Shown here: positions 45,320 to 54,636 of the stretch, one piece after another
Position numbering within the stretch: the stretch's first letter is position 1
Layout: each line of letters starts with the position of its first letter
From: an uncultured Muribaculaceae bacterium
GTDB taxonomy: Bacteria; Bacteroidota; Bacteroidia; Bacteroidales; Muribaculaceae
Reading direction: 5' to 3'
DNA length: 64,000 nucleotides
Assembly (NCBI GenBank): GCA_944321715.1
Contig: CALUMJ010000005.1
Coordinates: forward strand, 44,208 to 108,207
Program-made: the position numbers and the translations under genes
Notes under the pieces: generated by a model
The model's database searches: none
What the model saw: the letters and a program-made list of their open reading frames with translations, nothing else
What the model was told of the DNA's origin: nothing

Positions 45320-45928
45320 TTATTGTTTTGAATACAATTCCACAATTAACTGTTCCTTGATATTTTCAGGGATGTCCTCGCGTTGTGGCAAATGCAACAA
45401 TTTACCACCCTTGATGTTTTCGTCCCATTCAATCCAAGGATACTTGCTGTGGTTGAAACCTGCGAGCGCATCGGCAATTACTTCGAGAGATTTGCTCTTC
45501 TCGCGTACTGCCACCACTTCGCCCGGGGTAACCGAGTAAGATGGGATGTTTACAACCTTGCCATTTACAGTGATGTGGCGGTGCGATACCAACTGACGGG
45601 CAGCAGCGCGTGTCGGAGCGATACCCAAGCGGTAAACAATATTGTCCAGACGTGCTTCGAGCAGTTGCAGGAGCACCTCGCCCTTTACACCTTTCGAACG
45701 TTTGGCCTTTTCAAAGAGGTTGCGGAACTGGCGTTCAAGCACACCGTAGGTGTATTTTGCCTTTTGCTTCTCACGCAACTGCACGCCATATTCCGAGAGT
45801 TTCCTTCTCTTGTTTACACCATGTTGGCCCGGCGGATAATTCTTCTTTGCAAGCACCTTGTCTTCTCCGAAGATTGGCTCGCCAAATTTGCGGGCAATTC
45901 TACTTTTTGGTCCAGTATATCTAGCCAT
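45320..45928 (-). CDS. rpsD: 30S ribosomal protein S4
   Basis: 202 aa. The N-terminus [20 protein letters not shown] is of the type lacking the zinc-binding cysteines. The S4 RNA-binding domain is [20 protein letters not shown] with [21 protein letters not shown]4 starts 30S assembly on 16S rRNA, and in E. coli it represses the alpha operon. A 150-bp AT-rich spacer separates it from rpsK, long for this cluster. Confidence 0.98.
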   Translation of the reverse strand: MARYTGPKSRIARKFGEPIFGEDKVLAKKNYPPGQHGVNKRRKLSEYGVQLREKQKAKYTYGVLERQFRNLFEKAKRSKGVKGEVLLQLLEARLDNIVYRLGIAPTRAAARQLVSHRHITVNGKVVNIPSYSVTPGEVVAVREKSKSLEVIADALAGFNHSKYPWIEWDENIKGGKLLHLPQREDIPENIKEQLIVELYSKQ

Positions 45929-46078
45929 TGCTGTTTTTTTACTTTTAATAATTTAAACTGACACTTTCAAGTGCAGCCGCGATTACAGAGAGGTTGGTAT
46001 AAGAATGTAATCTATTCACTATGAAAGCCTCGAAATTCTTGTAATGTAAAAATCAGAAGTTCTGAGTTGTGATGGTAA

Positions 46079-46468
46079 TTAAACCCTTCTTCTCTTTGGA
46101 GGACGGCAACCATTGTGTGGCAGCGGAGTGACATCGATTATCTCGGTCACTTCTATGCCGGCACCATGCACCGTGCGGATAGCAGACTCGCGTCCGTTTC
46201 CGGGTCCTTTCACATAAGCTTTCACCTTGCGCAAGCCTAAGTCATAAGCCACCTTGGCGCAGTCTTGGGCTGCCATCTGAGCTGCATACGGGGTGTTTTT
46301 CTTCGACCCACGGAAGCCCATCTTGCCGGCGCTCGACCATGAAATGACTTGACCCTCGCTGTTGGTGAGGCACACGATAATGTTGTTGAAAGACGAGTGT
46401 ACGTGAAGTTGGCCTGCGGCATCAACTTTTACATTTCTCTTCTTTGCTGCGACTGTCTTCTTTGCCAT
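46079..46468 (-). CDS. rpsK: 30S ribosomal protein S11
   Basis: 129 aa. Conserved segments are [54 protein letters not shown] and the C-terminal [19 protein letters not shown]11 forms part of the 30S platform near the Shine-Dalgarno helix. It starts 10 bp after rpsM. Confidence 0.98.
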   Translation of the reverse strand: MAKKTVAAKKRNVKVDAAGQLHVHSSFNNIIVCLTNSEGQVISWSSAGKMGFRGSKKNTPYAAQMAAQDCAKVAYDLGLRKVKAYVKGPGNGRESAIRTVHGAGIEVTEIIDVTPLPHNGCRPPKRRRV

Positions 46469-46478
46469 ACTTTAATTA

Positions 46479-46859
46479 TTATTTAGTAGCTTTCTTCTTG
46501 TTAGCAACTGTTTTCTTCTTACCCTTGCGAGTACGTGCGTTGTTCTTTGTGCTTTGTCCACGTACTGGCAAGCCCAGACGGTGACGGATGCCACGGTAGC
46601 AACCGATATCCATCAGGCGCTTGATGTTCAACTGTACTTCGCTCCTCAAGTCGCCTTCCACCTTGTACTCGCTACCGATAATTTCACGAATTTTGGCGGC
46701 CTGAATGTCAGTCCAGTCCTTAACTTTTATATCCTTGTCGATTTCGGCCTTGGCAAGTATCTTGTTTGCCGAGCTGCGGCCGATGCCGTAGATATAGGTT
46801 AAGGCAATTTCACCTCTCTTGTTTTGGGGCAGGTCCACCCCAACTATTCTTACTGCCAT
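46479..46859 (-). CDS. rpsM: 30S ribosomal protein S13
   Basis: 126 aa. It opens with [20 protein letters not shown], followed by the helix-two-turn-helix [16 protein letters not shown], and ends in [19 protein letters not shown], the basic tail that reaches the tRNA sites. S13 bridges to 50S protein L5. A 68-bp gap with a hairpin separates it from rpmJ. Confidence 0.98.
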   Translation of the reverse strand: MAVRIVGVDLPQNKRGEIALTYIYGIGRSSANKILAKAEIDKDIKVKDWTDIQAAKIREIIGSEYKVEGDLRSEVQLNIKRLMDIGCYRGIRHRLGLPVRGQSTKNNARTRKGKKKTVANKKKATK

Positions 46860-46890
46860 ATTCTTAACTTATGTTATTTTTTGCTTTGTA

Positions 46891-46930
46891 CAATGCCTCC
46901 GCTACATTACGCACGGAGAGGAGGGCATTA
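46891..46930 (-). other. Intercistronic hairpin at the rpmJ stop codon
   Basis: AATGCCTCC (46892-46900) pairs with GGAGGGCATT (ending 46929, one bulged G), with an additional inner CTCCG/CGGAG pairing. The rpmJ stop codon (46928-46930) lies at the base of the stem. The hairpin may protect or separate mRNA segments, or tune rpsM translation. Confidence 0.45.
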
Positions 46931-47044
46931 TCCTTGGCGTTGTTTAAACTTAGGGTTCTTCTTACAAATCACATACAAGCGGCCTTTGCGACGAACAATC
47001 TTGCAGTCGGCCGAACGTTTCTTTATTGAGGCTCTTACTTTCAT
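46928..47044 (-). CDS. rpmJ: 50S ribosomal protein L36
   Basis: 38 aa, [14 protein letters not shown]... to ...NPKFKQRQG. In zinc-binding L36 the ligands are Cys11, Cys14, Cys27 and a His at 32-33. Here positions 11 and 33 are Ser and Phe while Cys14 and Cys27 remain, so the zinc site is broken, as in other Bacteroidetes L36. The start is 17 bp after infA. Confidence 0.95.
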   Translation of the reverse strand: MKVRASIKKRSADCKIVRRKGRLYVICKKNPKFKQRQG

Positions 47045-47061
47045 ATAGCGTTTTTTCTTTT

Positions 47062-47280
47062 TTATTTATATCTAAAAGCAATTCTTCCTTTGGTCAAATC
47101 GTAGGGCGACATTTCCACTTTCACTTTGTCGCCGGGCAGAATCTTGATATAGTGCAAGCGCATCTTGCCCGAGATGTGGGCAGTGATTTCGTGCCCGTTC
47201 TCAAGTTCCACGCGGAACATGGCGTTGGACAACGCCTCTACGATAACTCCATCTATTTCAATTGCAGTCTGTTTTGCCAT
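47062..47280 (-). CDS. infA: Translation initiation factor IF-1
   Basis: 72 aa, a single S1-like OB fold: [40 protein letters not shown] and [22 protein letters not shown]-1 occupies the A site during initiation. It lies 10 bp after map, the order usual in this supercluster. Confidence 0.98.
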   Translation of the reverse strand: MAKQTAIEIDGVIVEALSNAMFRVELENGHEITAHISGKMRLHYIKILPGDKVKVEMSPYDLTKGRIAFRYK

Positions 47281-47290
47281 TTATATTACT

Positions 47291-48073
47291 TTAAATTGAT
47301 TTATCACCTAATACTTCTTCAACAAATTGGAACGATGACAAGATGTCGGCCTTGCCGTCCTTTATCGCCACCGTATGCTCGTAATGCGCCGACGGCTTGC
47401 GGTCTTTCGTGCGGCATGTCCATCCGTCGGCTTCCATGACAATGTTCTTGCTGCCAAGATTTATCATGGGTTCGATGGCTATGCACATACCATTCTTGAT
47501 TAGCGGACCTGTACCACGACGTCCGTAATTGGGAACATCGGGGTCTTCGTGCATATTCCTGCCAATCCCGTGTCCGCAAAGCTCGCGAACCACACTGTAG
47601 CCGCGTTTCTCGCAATATTCCTGTATGGCATGCCCGATGTCGCCTATGCGGTTGCCAGCCACAGCCTTCTCGATGCCCACGTAGAGCGATTCCTTGGTAG
47701 TCTTTAACAAACGCATGACCTCGTCCGACACATCACCGACAGGGAATGTATAGCACGAGTCGCCGTTAAAGCCGTCAATCACTGCACCGCAATCGACCGA
47801 TACAATATCGCCCTCGCGTAAAGCATAATTCGAAGGGAAGGCATGAACGACATTCTCGTTGACCGACACGCACAACGTGTAGGGGTAGCCGGCATAGCCC
47901 AAAAATCCCGGTATGGCACCTTGCGAGCGTATGTAGTCCTCGGCCACCTGGTTCAACTTCAATGTAGTCACACCAGGCTCGATGTGCTTGGCCACTTCGC
48001 CTAATGTGCGGGCCACAACCATGTTGGCAGCCCTTACAAGCTCAATTTCTTCGTCAGTCTTCAGGTAAATCAT
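47291..48073 (-). CDS. map: Methionine aminopeptidase type I
   Basis: 260 aa from the ATG at 48073, which is preceded by AGGAGATTAGG, an unusually strong Shine-Dalgarno for this phylum; a TTG 42 nt upstream is rejected. Metal ligands are visible: two Asp in DCGAVIDGFNGDSCYTF, His in GHGIGRNMHE, Glu in IEPM, and a last Glu in HYEHTVAI. The enzyme removes the initiator Met from new proteins. It sits between secY and infA with no adk. Confidence 0.97.
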   Translation of the reverse strand: MIYLKTDEEIELVRAANMVVARTLGEVAKHIEPGVTTLKLNQVAEDYIRSQGAIPGFLGYAGYPYTLCVSVNENVVHAFPSNYALREGDIVSVDCGAVIDGFNGDSCYTFPVGDVSDEVMRLLKTTKESLYVGIEKAVAGNRIGDIGHAIQEYCEKRGYSVVRELCGHGIGRNMHEDPDVPNYGRRGTGPLIKNGMCIAIEPMINLGSKNIVMEADGWTCRTKDRKPSAHYEHTVAIKDGKADILSSFQFVEEVLGDKSI

Positions 48074-48092
48074 CAATCCTAATCTCCTGTAA

Positions 48093-49421
48093 TTAAATGC
48101 CAGAACGTCCTGCAATCTTGCCCGACTTCATCAGACCATCGTAATGGTGCATCTTCAAGTGGCTCTCGATTTGCTGCAATGTGTCAAGCACTACCCCGAC
48201 GAGAATCAGCAACGATGTGCCGCCAAAGAATTGTGCAAAATTGTGGTTGATGCCGCAAACACTTGCGAAAGCCGGAAGGATGGCCACACACCCAAGGAAC
48301 AATGACCCCGGGAAAGTAATCCTCGACATGATGGAATCGAGATAGTCGGCAGTCTTCTTGCCCGGCTTGATACCTGGTATGAAACCATTGTTGCGCTTCA
48401 TGTCATCGGCCATCTGCGTGGGACGGACGGTGATAGCCGTGTAGAAATAGGTGAACACGACAATCATGATGAAGTACACGGCATTGTACCAAAAACTGTT
48501 CATATCGGAGAAGGCGCGGAAGAATCCCGAGGGGTTCTGGTTGGCACCGAAGCCCATGAGCGTGATTGGGATGAACATGATGGCCTGAGCGAAAATTATC
48601 GGCATTACACCAGCCGCATTGACCTTCAAGGGAATGTATTGGCGCACGCCGCCATACTGCTTGTTGCCAACAATGCGCTTTGCATATTGCACAGGCACCC
48701 TGCGCGTACCTTGCACGAGCATTATAGCACCGGCAATTACGGCAAAGAGTATCACGATTTCAACGATGAACATGACCAATCCGCCCTCCGAAGTCGTAAG
48801 ACGGTTGGTAAACTCTTGCACAATGGCTCCAGGGAAGCGAGCGATAATACCCACAAGGATTATGAACGAAATACCATTGCCGATACCACGGTCGGTAATC
48901 TTCTCGCCAAGCCACATGATAAACATGCTGCCGGCAGCAAGTATTATGGTCAAGTAGGCCATAGTCCAGAATCCGAAATGGGCTGCACCGCCAGCCGCAT
49001 TCACCTGCACTTGCAAGTTGATGAGATAGGCTGGTCCTTGCAACAATAGAATCAGCACCGTAAGGTAACGGGTGTACTGGTTTAGTTTCATACGCCCGCT
49101 TTCGCCTTCGCGCTGCATCTTCTGGAATGAAGGCAAGAACATGCCCAGCAACTGAATGATAATCGATGCCGTGATATAAGGCATGATGCCAAGGGCAAAG
49201 ATTGACGCTTGCGAAAATGCGCCACCCGAGAACATGTCGAGCAGCTGCATCAATCCTCCGCTGGCAAAGCTGCGCAAGGCATCGATTTCAGAAGGGCTGA
49301 TTCCCGGAAGAACCACGTAACATCCAAACCGGTACACGAGTACAAGCAGGAGTGTTATCGTGATTCGTTTCCGCAAATCATCAATCTTCCAGATATTCTT
49401 AACTGTATCGATGAATTTCAT
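48093..49421 (-). CDS. secY: Preprotein translocase subunit SecY
   Basis: 442 aa with ten membrane segments. Typical parts are RKRITITLLLVLVYRFGCYV (TM1), the plug region, GIGNGISFIILVGI, QGTRRVPVQYAKR before TM6, and the C5 loop ending GIKPGKKTADYLDSI. SecY forms the channel for protein export and membrane insertion. Its start overlaps the rplO stop by 4 bp (ATGA), so translation is coupled. Confidence 0.98.
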   Translation of the reverse strand: MKFIDTVKNIWKIDDLRKRITITLLLVLVYRFGCYVVLPGISPSEIDALRSFASGGLMQLLDMFSGGAFSQASIFALGIMPYITASIIIQLLGMFLPSFQKMQREGESGRMKLNQYTRYLTVLILLLQGPAYLINLQVQVNAAGGAAHFGFWTMAYLTIILAAGSMFIMWLGEKITDRGIGNGISFIILVGIIARFPGAIVQEFTNRLTTSEGGLVMFIVEIVILFAVIAGAIMLVQGTRRVPVQYAKRIVGNKQYGGVRQYIPLKVNAAGVMPIIFAQAIMFIPITLMGFGANQNPSGFFRAFSDMNSFWYNAVYFIMIVVFTYFYTAITVRPTQMADDMKRNNGFIPGIKPGKKTADYLDSIMSRITFPGSLFLGCVAILPAFASVCGINHNFAQFFGGTSLLILVGVVLDTLQQIESHLKMHHYDGLMKSGKIAGRSGI

Positions 49422-49870
49422 TTCTTAACAGTTTGGATAGTTCCACCGGCAGCTACGATAGCCTCCTCGGCTTTCTTCGAGAAAGCATGGGCTTCAACAT
49501 CCACCTTAGTCTTCAATTCACCATTGGCAAGCACTTTCACCAATTGCTTGTCGTCGGCGATGCCTGCAGCGACAATATCGGCAACAGTAATTTTGGTCAA
49601 TTGCTTGCTCTCGGCCAAAGCTTGCAGCACGTCAAGGTTCACTGCCTTATACTCGATGCGGTTCCTGTTCTTGAAACCGAATTTCGGTACACGGCGTTGC
49701 AATGGCATCTGGCCGCCTTCAAACCCAATCTTGGCCGAATATCCCGAGCGCGACTTTGCACCCTTGTGGCCACGAGTTGAAGTACCACCTTTGCCCGAGC
49801 CTGCGCCACGGCCCAGCCTTTTTCCTTTCTTATTTGAACCAGCTGCGGGTTTTAAATTGCTTAAATCCAT
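49418..49870 (-). CDS. rplO: 50S ribosomal protein L15
   Basis: 150 aa. The glycine/arginine-rich N-terminus (GKRLGRGAGSGKGGTSTRGH) and GFEGGQMPLQRRVPKFGFKN are diagnostic; the C-terminal globular part ends VAAGGTIQTVKK. L15 is a late 50S assembly protein. It starts 28 bp after rpmD. Confidence 0.98.
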   Translation of the reverse strand: MDLSNLKPAAGSNKKGKRLGRGAGSGKGGTSTRGHKGAKSRSGYSAKIGFEGGQMPLQRRVPKFGFKNRNRIEYKAVNLDVLQALAESKQLTKITVADIVAAGIADDKQLVKVLANGELKTKVDVEAHAFSKKAEEAIVAAGGTIQTVKK

Positions 49871-49898
49871 AGTTACTAATTAGTTTTTTACGTTCTGA

Positions 49899-50075
49899 TT
49901 AATCAACTATCTCCACCAGATGGCGCACCTTGTTGACCATTCCTCTGATAGAAGGGCAGTCTTCTTTTTCCACCACTTGGTTCATTTTCCTCAACCCAAG
50001 CGAGTCGAGGGTTCTCTTTTGGACAGCCGGACACTTGATGCGGCTCTTCACTTGCTTTATCTTTATAGTTGCCAT
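49899..50075 (-). CDS. rpmD: 50S ribosomal protein L30
   Basis: 58 aa from the ATG at 50075; a longer in-frame extension upstream overlaps rpsE and is rejected. Sequence features are [30 protein letters not shown] and the ending [14 protein letters not shown]. The length is normal for bacterial L30. Confidence 0.96.
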   Translation of the reverse strand: MATIKIKQVKSRIKCPAVQKRTLDSLGLRKMNQVVEKEDCPSIRGMVNKVRHLVEIVD

Positions 50076-50091
50076 GTTCGTCAAAATTTGC

Positions 50092-50610
50092 TTATCCTTT
50101 AAACACTTTTTCCAACGATATGCCCCTTTGGCGAGCAACGGTTTCGGGGCTGCGCAATTCGCCCAAAGCCTCGAAAGTGGCCTTTACGAGGTTGTGCGGG
50201 TTGGACGAGCCTTTCGACTTCGCAAGCACGTCGGTTATACCTGCGCTCTCAAACACGGCACGCATAGCACCACCAGCCTTCACGCCAGTACCGGCAGAAG
50301 CCGGGCGGATAATTATGCGCGAACCGCCAAACTTGGCAATTTGCTCGTGTGGTATCGTACCCTTGTGGACAGGAACACGTATCAAGTTCTTCTTGGCAGC
50401 TTCAACGCCCTTGGCGATGGCAGCAGTCACTTCATTGGCCTTGCCCAAGCCGTAACCGATGATGCCGTCTTCATTACCTACAACCACGATTGCGGCAAAG
50501 GTGAATGTACGACCACCCTTTGTAACCTTAGTCACGCGGTTGATGGCTACGAGCCTATCCTTGAGTTCTATATCGTTAGTCGATTTTACCCTATTATTCT
50601 TCTTTACCAT
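50092..50610 (-). CDS. rpsE: 30S ribosomal protein S5
   Basis: 172 aa. The double-stranded RNA-binding half holds [20 protein letters not shown] and [20 protein letters not shown]; the second half holds [21 protein letters not shown]5 affects decoding accuracy and unwinds mRNA at the entry channel. It starts 6 bp after rplR. Confidence 0.98.
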   Translation of the reverse strand: MVKKNNRVKSTNDIELKDRLVAINRVTKVTKGGRTFTFAAIVVVGNEDGIIGYGLGKANEVTAAIAKGVEAAKKNLIRVPVHKGTIPHEQIAKFGGSRIIIRPASAGTGVKAGGAMRAVFESAGITDVLAKSKGSSNPHNLVKATFEALGELRSPETVARQRGISLEKVFKG

Positions 50611-50616
50611 AACGCA

Positions 50617-50961
50617 TTAAAATTTAAGTCCGGCCTTGCGGGCACCTTCAGCTACTGATTTCACTCTCCCATGGTACAGGTAACCATTGCGGTCGAAAAC
50701 CACAGTAGTTATACCGGCTTCCATTGCTTTCTTTGCAGCCAGTTCGCCCACCTTTTCCGAAATCTCGCACTTTGTTCCCTCGGTAATACCCTTAGATGAA
50801 GCCGAAGCCAAAGTGTGGCCAGTGGTGTCGTCAACAAATTGCACATAGATTTGCTTGTTGCTTCTGAACACCGTCATGCGAGGACGTGCGGCACTGCCGG
50901 AAATTTTCCCGCGTATGCGGGTTTTGATTTTCTGTCTTCTTTCTATTTTATTAGTTGCCAT
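50617..50961 (-). CDS. rplR: 50S ribosomal protein L18
   Basis: 114 aa. [20 protein letters not shown] and [18 protein letters not shown] are typical, ending in [21 protein letters not shown]18 binds 5S rRNA together with L5 and L25. The gene lies 15 bp after rplF. Confidence 0.98.
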   Translation of the reverse strand: MATNKIERRQKIKTRIRGKISGSAARPRMTVFRSNKQIYVQFVDDTTGHTLASASSKGITEGTKCEISEKVGELAAKKAMEAGITTVVFDRNGYLYHGRVKSVAEGARKAGLKF

Positions 50962-50976
50962 GACTCATCAAATTAA

Positions 50977-51531
50977 TTATTTGGCAGATGCCGATTTACC
51001 AGATTTACGACGAATGATTTCGCCAACGAACTTAATACCCTTGCCCTTGTAAGGTTCAGGCTTGCGCAACGAGCGAATCTTGGCACATACCTGGCCCAGC
51101 AACTGCTTGTCGCACGAGGTGAGGATAATGAGCGGGTTCTTGTTACGCTCCGACTTAGCTTCCACTTTCACTTCGTTAGGAAGCTTGATATATATGGCGT
51201 GTGAATACCCCAAAGCCAGCTCCAGCACTTGGCCGGTAGCAGTGGCGCGGTAACCCACACCGACTAATTCCATTTCTTTCCTATAGCCTTCGCTCACGCC
51301 AACTACCATGTTGTGTATGAGCGCGCGATACAAGCCGTGCTGCGCACGATGGGTGCGGTCGTCGCTCGGACGGGATACGATGATTTCGTTCCCTTCCTTG
51401 GCGACAGTGATGTCGCTATGCACTTCTTGCGAGAGCGAGCCATGCTTGCCCTTGACGCTGACTACATTGTTTTCTATCGTTACCTCTACTCCAGCGGGTA
51501 TCGCAATTGGCAATTTTCCTATTCTTGACAT
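50977..51531 (-). CDS. rplF: 50S ribosomal protein L6
   Basis: 184 aa from the ATG at 51531 (MSRIGKLPIAIPAGVEV); an upstream in-frame extension into rpsH is rejected. The two L6 repeats are visible, with LELALGYSHAIYIKLP and the C-terminal LRKPEPYKGKGIKFVGE. L6 sits near the GTPase centre. It is 16 bp after rpsH. Confidence 0.98.
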   Translation of the reverse strand: MSRIGKLPIAIPAGVEVTIENNVVSVKGKHGSLSQEVHSDITVAKEGNEIIVSRPSDDRTHRAQHGLYRALIHNMVVGVSEGYRKEMELVGVGYRATATGQVLELALGYSHAIYIKLPNEVKVEAKSERNKNPLIILTSCDKQLLGQVCAKIRSLRKPEPYKGKGIKFVGEIIRRKSGKSASAK

Positions 51532-51547
51532 ATCTCGTACCCTCCTA

Positions 51548-51946
51548 TCAATAAACGTAACACAATACTTCGCCACCTATCTGTTGTGCAAGGGCTTCCT
51601 TGTTGGTCATGATGCCCTTTGATGTGGAAAGGATGGCAATACCTAAACCATTCAACACGCGCGGCATGTTCTTGTAGCCGGTGTATTGACGCAAGCCCGG
51701 ACGCGAAACGCGTGTGAGGCACTTGATTGCATTGACCTTGTCAACCGGGTCGTATTTCAAGGCTATCTTGATGGCACCCGACGGAGTCCCGTCATCGACA
51801 AACTTGTAGTTCAAGATGTAGCCTTTTTCAAAAAGGATTTTTGTAATCTCCTTTTTCATTTTTGAAGAAGGGATTTCAACGACCCTGTGCTGGGCCTTGA
51901 TCGCATTCCTCAGTCTTGTCAGATAATCTGCTATTGGATCAGTCAT
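51548..51946 (-). CDS. rpsH: 30S ribosomal protein S8
   Basis: 132 aa. It begins MTDPIADYLTRLRNA and ends with the conserved GLGIAILSTSKGIMTNKEA and GGEVLCYVY. S8 binds helix 21 of 16S rRNA; in E. coli it also represses the spc operon. A 181-bp spacer with GC-rich hairpins precedes it, the second longest in the supercluster. Confidence 0.98.
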   Translation of the reverse strand: MTDPIADYLTRLRNAIKAQHRVVEIPSSKMKKEITKILFEKGYILNYKFVDDGTPSGAIKIALKYDPVDKVNAIKCLTRVSRPGLRQYTGYKNMPRVLNGLGIAILSTSKGIMTNKEALAQQIGGEVLCYVY

Positions 51947-52077
51947 AAAAATAATTTGTTTAAATTGATTCAGCGTGGCTCGCCTGGCACGCAGCCGGCT
52001 CGCCTGTTTGTGCCGAACAATATTTAATACTAAGTTATTTTATTACGTATGCTTTTTTCTTTAATAACTTGTTGGGG

Positions 52078-52114
52078 GTTCCCCCGCGGCCGCCATGCGC
52101 CACAGGGCGGGAAC
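52078..52114 (-). other. GC-rich hairpin in the rpsN-rpsH spacer
   Basis: On the minus strand GTTCCCGC pairs with GCGGGGGAAC (two bulged G) around a GC-rich loop, 14 bp after the rpsN stop. A second structure (GCGTG...CACGC, with two GGCGAGCC direct copies) lies nearer to rpsH, about 51984-52015. There is no T-run, so it is not a simple terminator. Confidence 0.5.
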
Positions 52115-52127
52115 GTTGTGCTGCGCC

Positions 52128-52397
52128 TTACCAGCTTGCCTTTTTAACACCAGGTATAAGCCCCTTTGAAGCCATCTCGCGGAATTGGATACGCGAAATG
52201 CCAAACTGGCGGATATACCCTTTCGGACGACCGGTAATCTTGCAGCGGTTGTGCAAGCGCACTGCGCTGGCGTTGCGTGGGATAAGTTGCAGAGCCTCAT
52301 AGTTGCCCTCGGCCTTCAACTGCGCCTTCTTGGCTGCATATTTGGCTACAAGCTTTGCACGCTTCACCTCGCGGGCTTTCATCGATTCTTTTGCCAT
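52128..52397 (-). CDS. rpsN: 30S ribosomal protein S14 (zinc-independent form)
   Basis: 89 aa, the longer form without the CxxC pairs of short zinc-binding S14. Features are [40 protein letters not shown] and [18 protein letters not shown]. It starts 12 bp after rplE. Confidence 0.97.
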   Translation of the reverse strand: MAKESMKAREVKRAKLVAKYAAKKAQLKAEGNYEALQLIPRNASAVRLHNRCKITGRPKGYIRQFGISRIQFREMASKGLIPGVKKASW

Positions 52398-52409
52398 ATC
52401 TCTTTCCTG

Positions 52410-52958
52410 TTATTTAGCGTTTTTAAATGGGAGCCCAAGCTCTTTCAACAAAGCATAACCTTCCTCGTCGGTCTTTGCCGAAGTCACGAAAGTGATGTTC
52501 ATACCCATCAACTTGCTAATCGAGTCGATGTTTATTTCAGGGAAGATAATTTGCTCGGTGATACCCACAGTGTAGTTGCCGTGGCCGTCGAGCTTGCTTT
52601 CGATACCCTTGAAGTCGCGGATGCGGGGCAATGCGATGCGCACGAAACGTTCCATGAACTCATACATGCGGTCGCGACGCAAAGTGACGCACACGCCGAT
52701 AGGCATTTTCTTGCGCACCTTGAAGTTAGAAATGTCCTTGCGCGACAGTGTAGCTATGGCCTTTTGGCCGGTGATGTCGGTGAGCTCCTTGATGGCCGTT
52801 TCGATGATTTTCTTGTCGCCCGTTGCCTCGCCGAGGCCTTCGTTGATGACAATCTTCAAAAGGCGCGGAACTTGCATGGTAGAAGTGTAGTTAAACTTCT
52901 TCATGAGAGCAGGCGCAATTCTCTCGGCATAATCCTTTTTAAGACTTGTTGAACTCAT
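52410..52958 (-). CDS. rplE: 50S ribosomal protein L5
   Basis: 182 aa. Typical L5 segments are PRLLKIVINEGLGEA, GQKAIATLSRKDISNFKVRK, IGVCVTLRRDRMYEFMERF and the C-terminal MNITFVTSAKTDEEGYALLK. L5 contacts 5S rRNA and the P-site tRNA. Its start overlaps the rplX stop by one base. Confidence 0.98.
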   Translation of the reverse strand: MSSTSLKKDYAERIAPALMKKFNYTSTMQVPRLLKIVINEGLGEATGDKKIIETAIKELTDITGQKAIATLSRKDISNFKVRKKMPIGVCVTLRRDRMYEFMERFVRIALPRIRDFKGIESKLDGHGNYTVGITEQIIFPEINIDSISKLMGMNITFVTSAKTDEEGYALLKELGLPFKNAK

Positions 52959-53278
52959 TACTTAATCTCCTCTCCTGATTTTTTAGAATAACGTACCTTC
53001 TTACCTTCCTCGTTAAAACGATAGCCTACGCGCGTGGGCTTGCCGCTCTTGGGGTCAATCAAACTAAGATTCGACACATGTATCGGAGCCTCCATCTTGA
53101 TAATGCCGCCTTGCGGGTGCTTTGCGCTGGGCTTCACGCTCTTCGACACCATGTTGACGCCTTCGACAACGGCACGGTTCTTCTTCACGATTACACGCAC
53201 CACGCGGCCAGTCTTGCCACGGTCGTTACCGGCATTGACATATACGGTGTCGCCCTTTTTTATATGCAAACTGTTCAT
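52958..53278 (-). CDS. rplX: 50S ribosomal protein L24
   Basis: 106 aa. The KOW motif [20 protein letters not shown] opens the protein, and [20 protein letters not shown] follows. L24 is one of the two initiators of 50S assembly. It is 32 bp after rplN. Confidence 0.98.
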   Translation of the reverse strand: MNSLHIKKGDTVYVNAGNDRGKTGRVVRVIVKKNRAVVEGVNMVSKSVKPSAKHPQGGIIKMEAPIHVSNLSLIDPKSGKPTRVGYRFNEEGKKVRYSKKSGEEIK

Positions 53279-53310
53279 TGTTTTTCTACTCTTTTGTGCT
53301 TTACTTGTTT

Positions 53311-53676
53311 TTATAGTACTTCGGGAGCAAGCGAAACAATCTTCATGTTAGTAGCACGCAATTCGCGGGCCACCGGGCCGAAGATACGCGTGCCGCGCAG
53401 CTCGCCAGCGTTGTTCAACAAAACACAGGCGTTGTCGTCAAAGCGGATATAAGACCCGTCGGGGCGACGTACTTCCTTCTTGGTTCTAACTATCACAGCT
53501 TTCGATACAGTACCTTTCTTCACGTCCGACGATGGGATTGCGCTCTTCACTGTGACCACAATCACGTCACCCAACGAGGCGTAACGGCGGCCAGTGCCAC
53601 CCAAAACGCGGATGCACAGCACCTCCCTGGCGCCACTGTTATCTGCAACTGTTAATCGGCTTTCAGTCTGTATCAT
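53311..53676 (-). CDS. rplN: 50S ribosomal protein L14
   Basis: 121 aa. [39 protein letters not shown] and [13 protein letters not shown] are the conserved blocks. L14 forms an intersubunit bridge and binds the silencing factor RsfS. It lies 5 bp after rpsQ. Confidence 0.98.
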   Translation of the reverse strand: MIQTESRLTVADNSGAREVLCIRVLGGTGRRYASLGDVIVVTVKSAIPSSDVKKGTVSKAVIVRTKKEVRRPDGSYIRFDDNACVLLNNAGELRGTRIFGPVARELRATNMKIVSLAPEVL

Positions 53677-53681
53677 AACTT

Positions 53682-53945
53682 TTACTTAACTTTTTCGATT
53701 ATTTCTACTAATCTCCATCTCTTGGTCTTGCTCAGAGGACGAGTCTCCATCAAGCGCACCTTGTCGCCGATGCTGCATTCGTTCTTCTCGTCGTGGGCGT
53801 GGTATTTCTTCGACTTGTTGACGAATTTACCATATATCGGGTGCTTCTCTTTCCAGCTTACGGTGACCGTGATGGTCTTTTCAGCCTTGTTGCTGGTGAC
53901 AATCCCGATTCTCTCTTTTCTTAAATTTCTCTTTTTCTCTTCCAT
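53682..53945 (-). CDS. rpsQ: 30S ribosomal protein S17
   Basis: 87 aa, an OB-fold protein with [40 protein letters not shown] and [18 protein letters not shown]17 binds the 5-prime domain of 16S rRNA. It starts 14 bp after rpmC. Confidence 0.97.
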   Translation of the reverse strand: MEEKKRNLRKERIGIVTSNKAEKTITVTVSWKEKHPIYGKFVNKSKKYHAHDEKNECSIGDKVRLMETRPLSKTKRWRLVEIIEKVK

Positions 53946-53959
53946 AACCTCAGTTAAGA

Positions 53960-54157
53960 TTACTTGATTTTCAGCTCGCGGGCGCGCAGTTCTGTTTTCA
54001 CTCTCGCAATCATTCGACGGTCTTGTGTAATCTTCGCGGGACTATCAAGAGGGCTGATAGAATGATTCATCTTCATTTGGAGATATTCGCGCTCCATCGT
54101 TTCCAAGCGTTCCTTGAGTTCTTTGTCGCTCAATTCTTTAATTTCTTCCTTCTTCAT
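53960..54157 (-). CDS. rpmC: 50S ribosomal protein L29
   Basis: 65 aa, a two-helix protein: [20 protein letters not shown] and [21 protein letters not shown]29 is next to the exit tunnel and helps dock signal recognition particle and trigger factor. It is 24 bp after rplP. Confidence 0.97.
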   Translation of the reverse strand: MKKEEIKELSDKELKERLETMEREYLQMKMNHSISPLDSPAKITQDRRMIARVKTELRARELKIK

Positions 54158-54181
54158 GTTCTCTCTTTTTGATAGGCTGGG

Positions 54182-54613
54182 TTACACGTTTTGAGTTTCG
54201 TCGTAATCGCGGCGTACCACAAACTTAGTGGTCACAGGCAGCTTCTGCGCTGCAAGGCGCAATGCTTCCTTTGCCACGTCGTAGCTCACGCCGTCAACCT
54301 CGATGAGGATGCGGCCTGGGGTCACCGGAGCCACAAACCCTTCGGGAGCACCTTTACCTTTACCCATACGCACATCGGCAGGCTTCTTGGTAATAGGCTT
54401 GTCGGGGAAAATCCTTATCCATATCTGACCTTCACGCTGCATGTAACGTGTAACGGCCACACGAGCGGCTTCAATCTGACGGGCGGTAATCCACCTCGTC
54501 TGAAGCGTCTTTATTCCGAACGAACCGTGGGCCAGTTCATAGCCACGGTGGGCGAAACCTTTGCTGACGCCCTTTTGCGGTCTCCTATATTTTACTTTCT
54601 TAGGTTGTAACAT
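54182..54613 (-). CDS. rplP: 50S ribosomal protein L16
   Basis: 143 aa. [40 protein letters not shown] and [20 protein letters not shown] are diagnostic. L16 organises the A-site tRNA pocket. It is 23 bp after rpsC. Confidence 0.98.
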   Translation of the reverse strand: MLQPKKVKYRRPQKGVSKGFAHRGYELAHGSFGIKTLQTRWITARQIEAARVAVTRYMQREGQIWIRIFPDKPITKKPADVRMGKGKGAPEGFVAPVTPGRILIEVDGVSYDVAKEALRLAAQKLPVTTKFVVRRDYDETQNV

Positions 54614-54636
54614 TGTCTTGCTAATTCAATTGGCGT

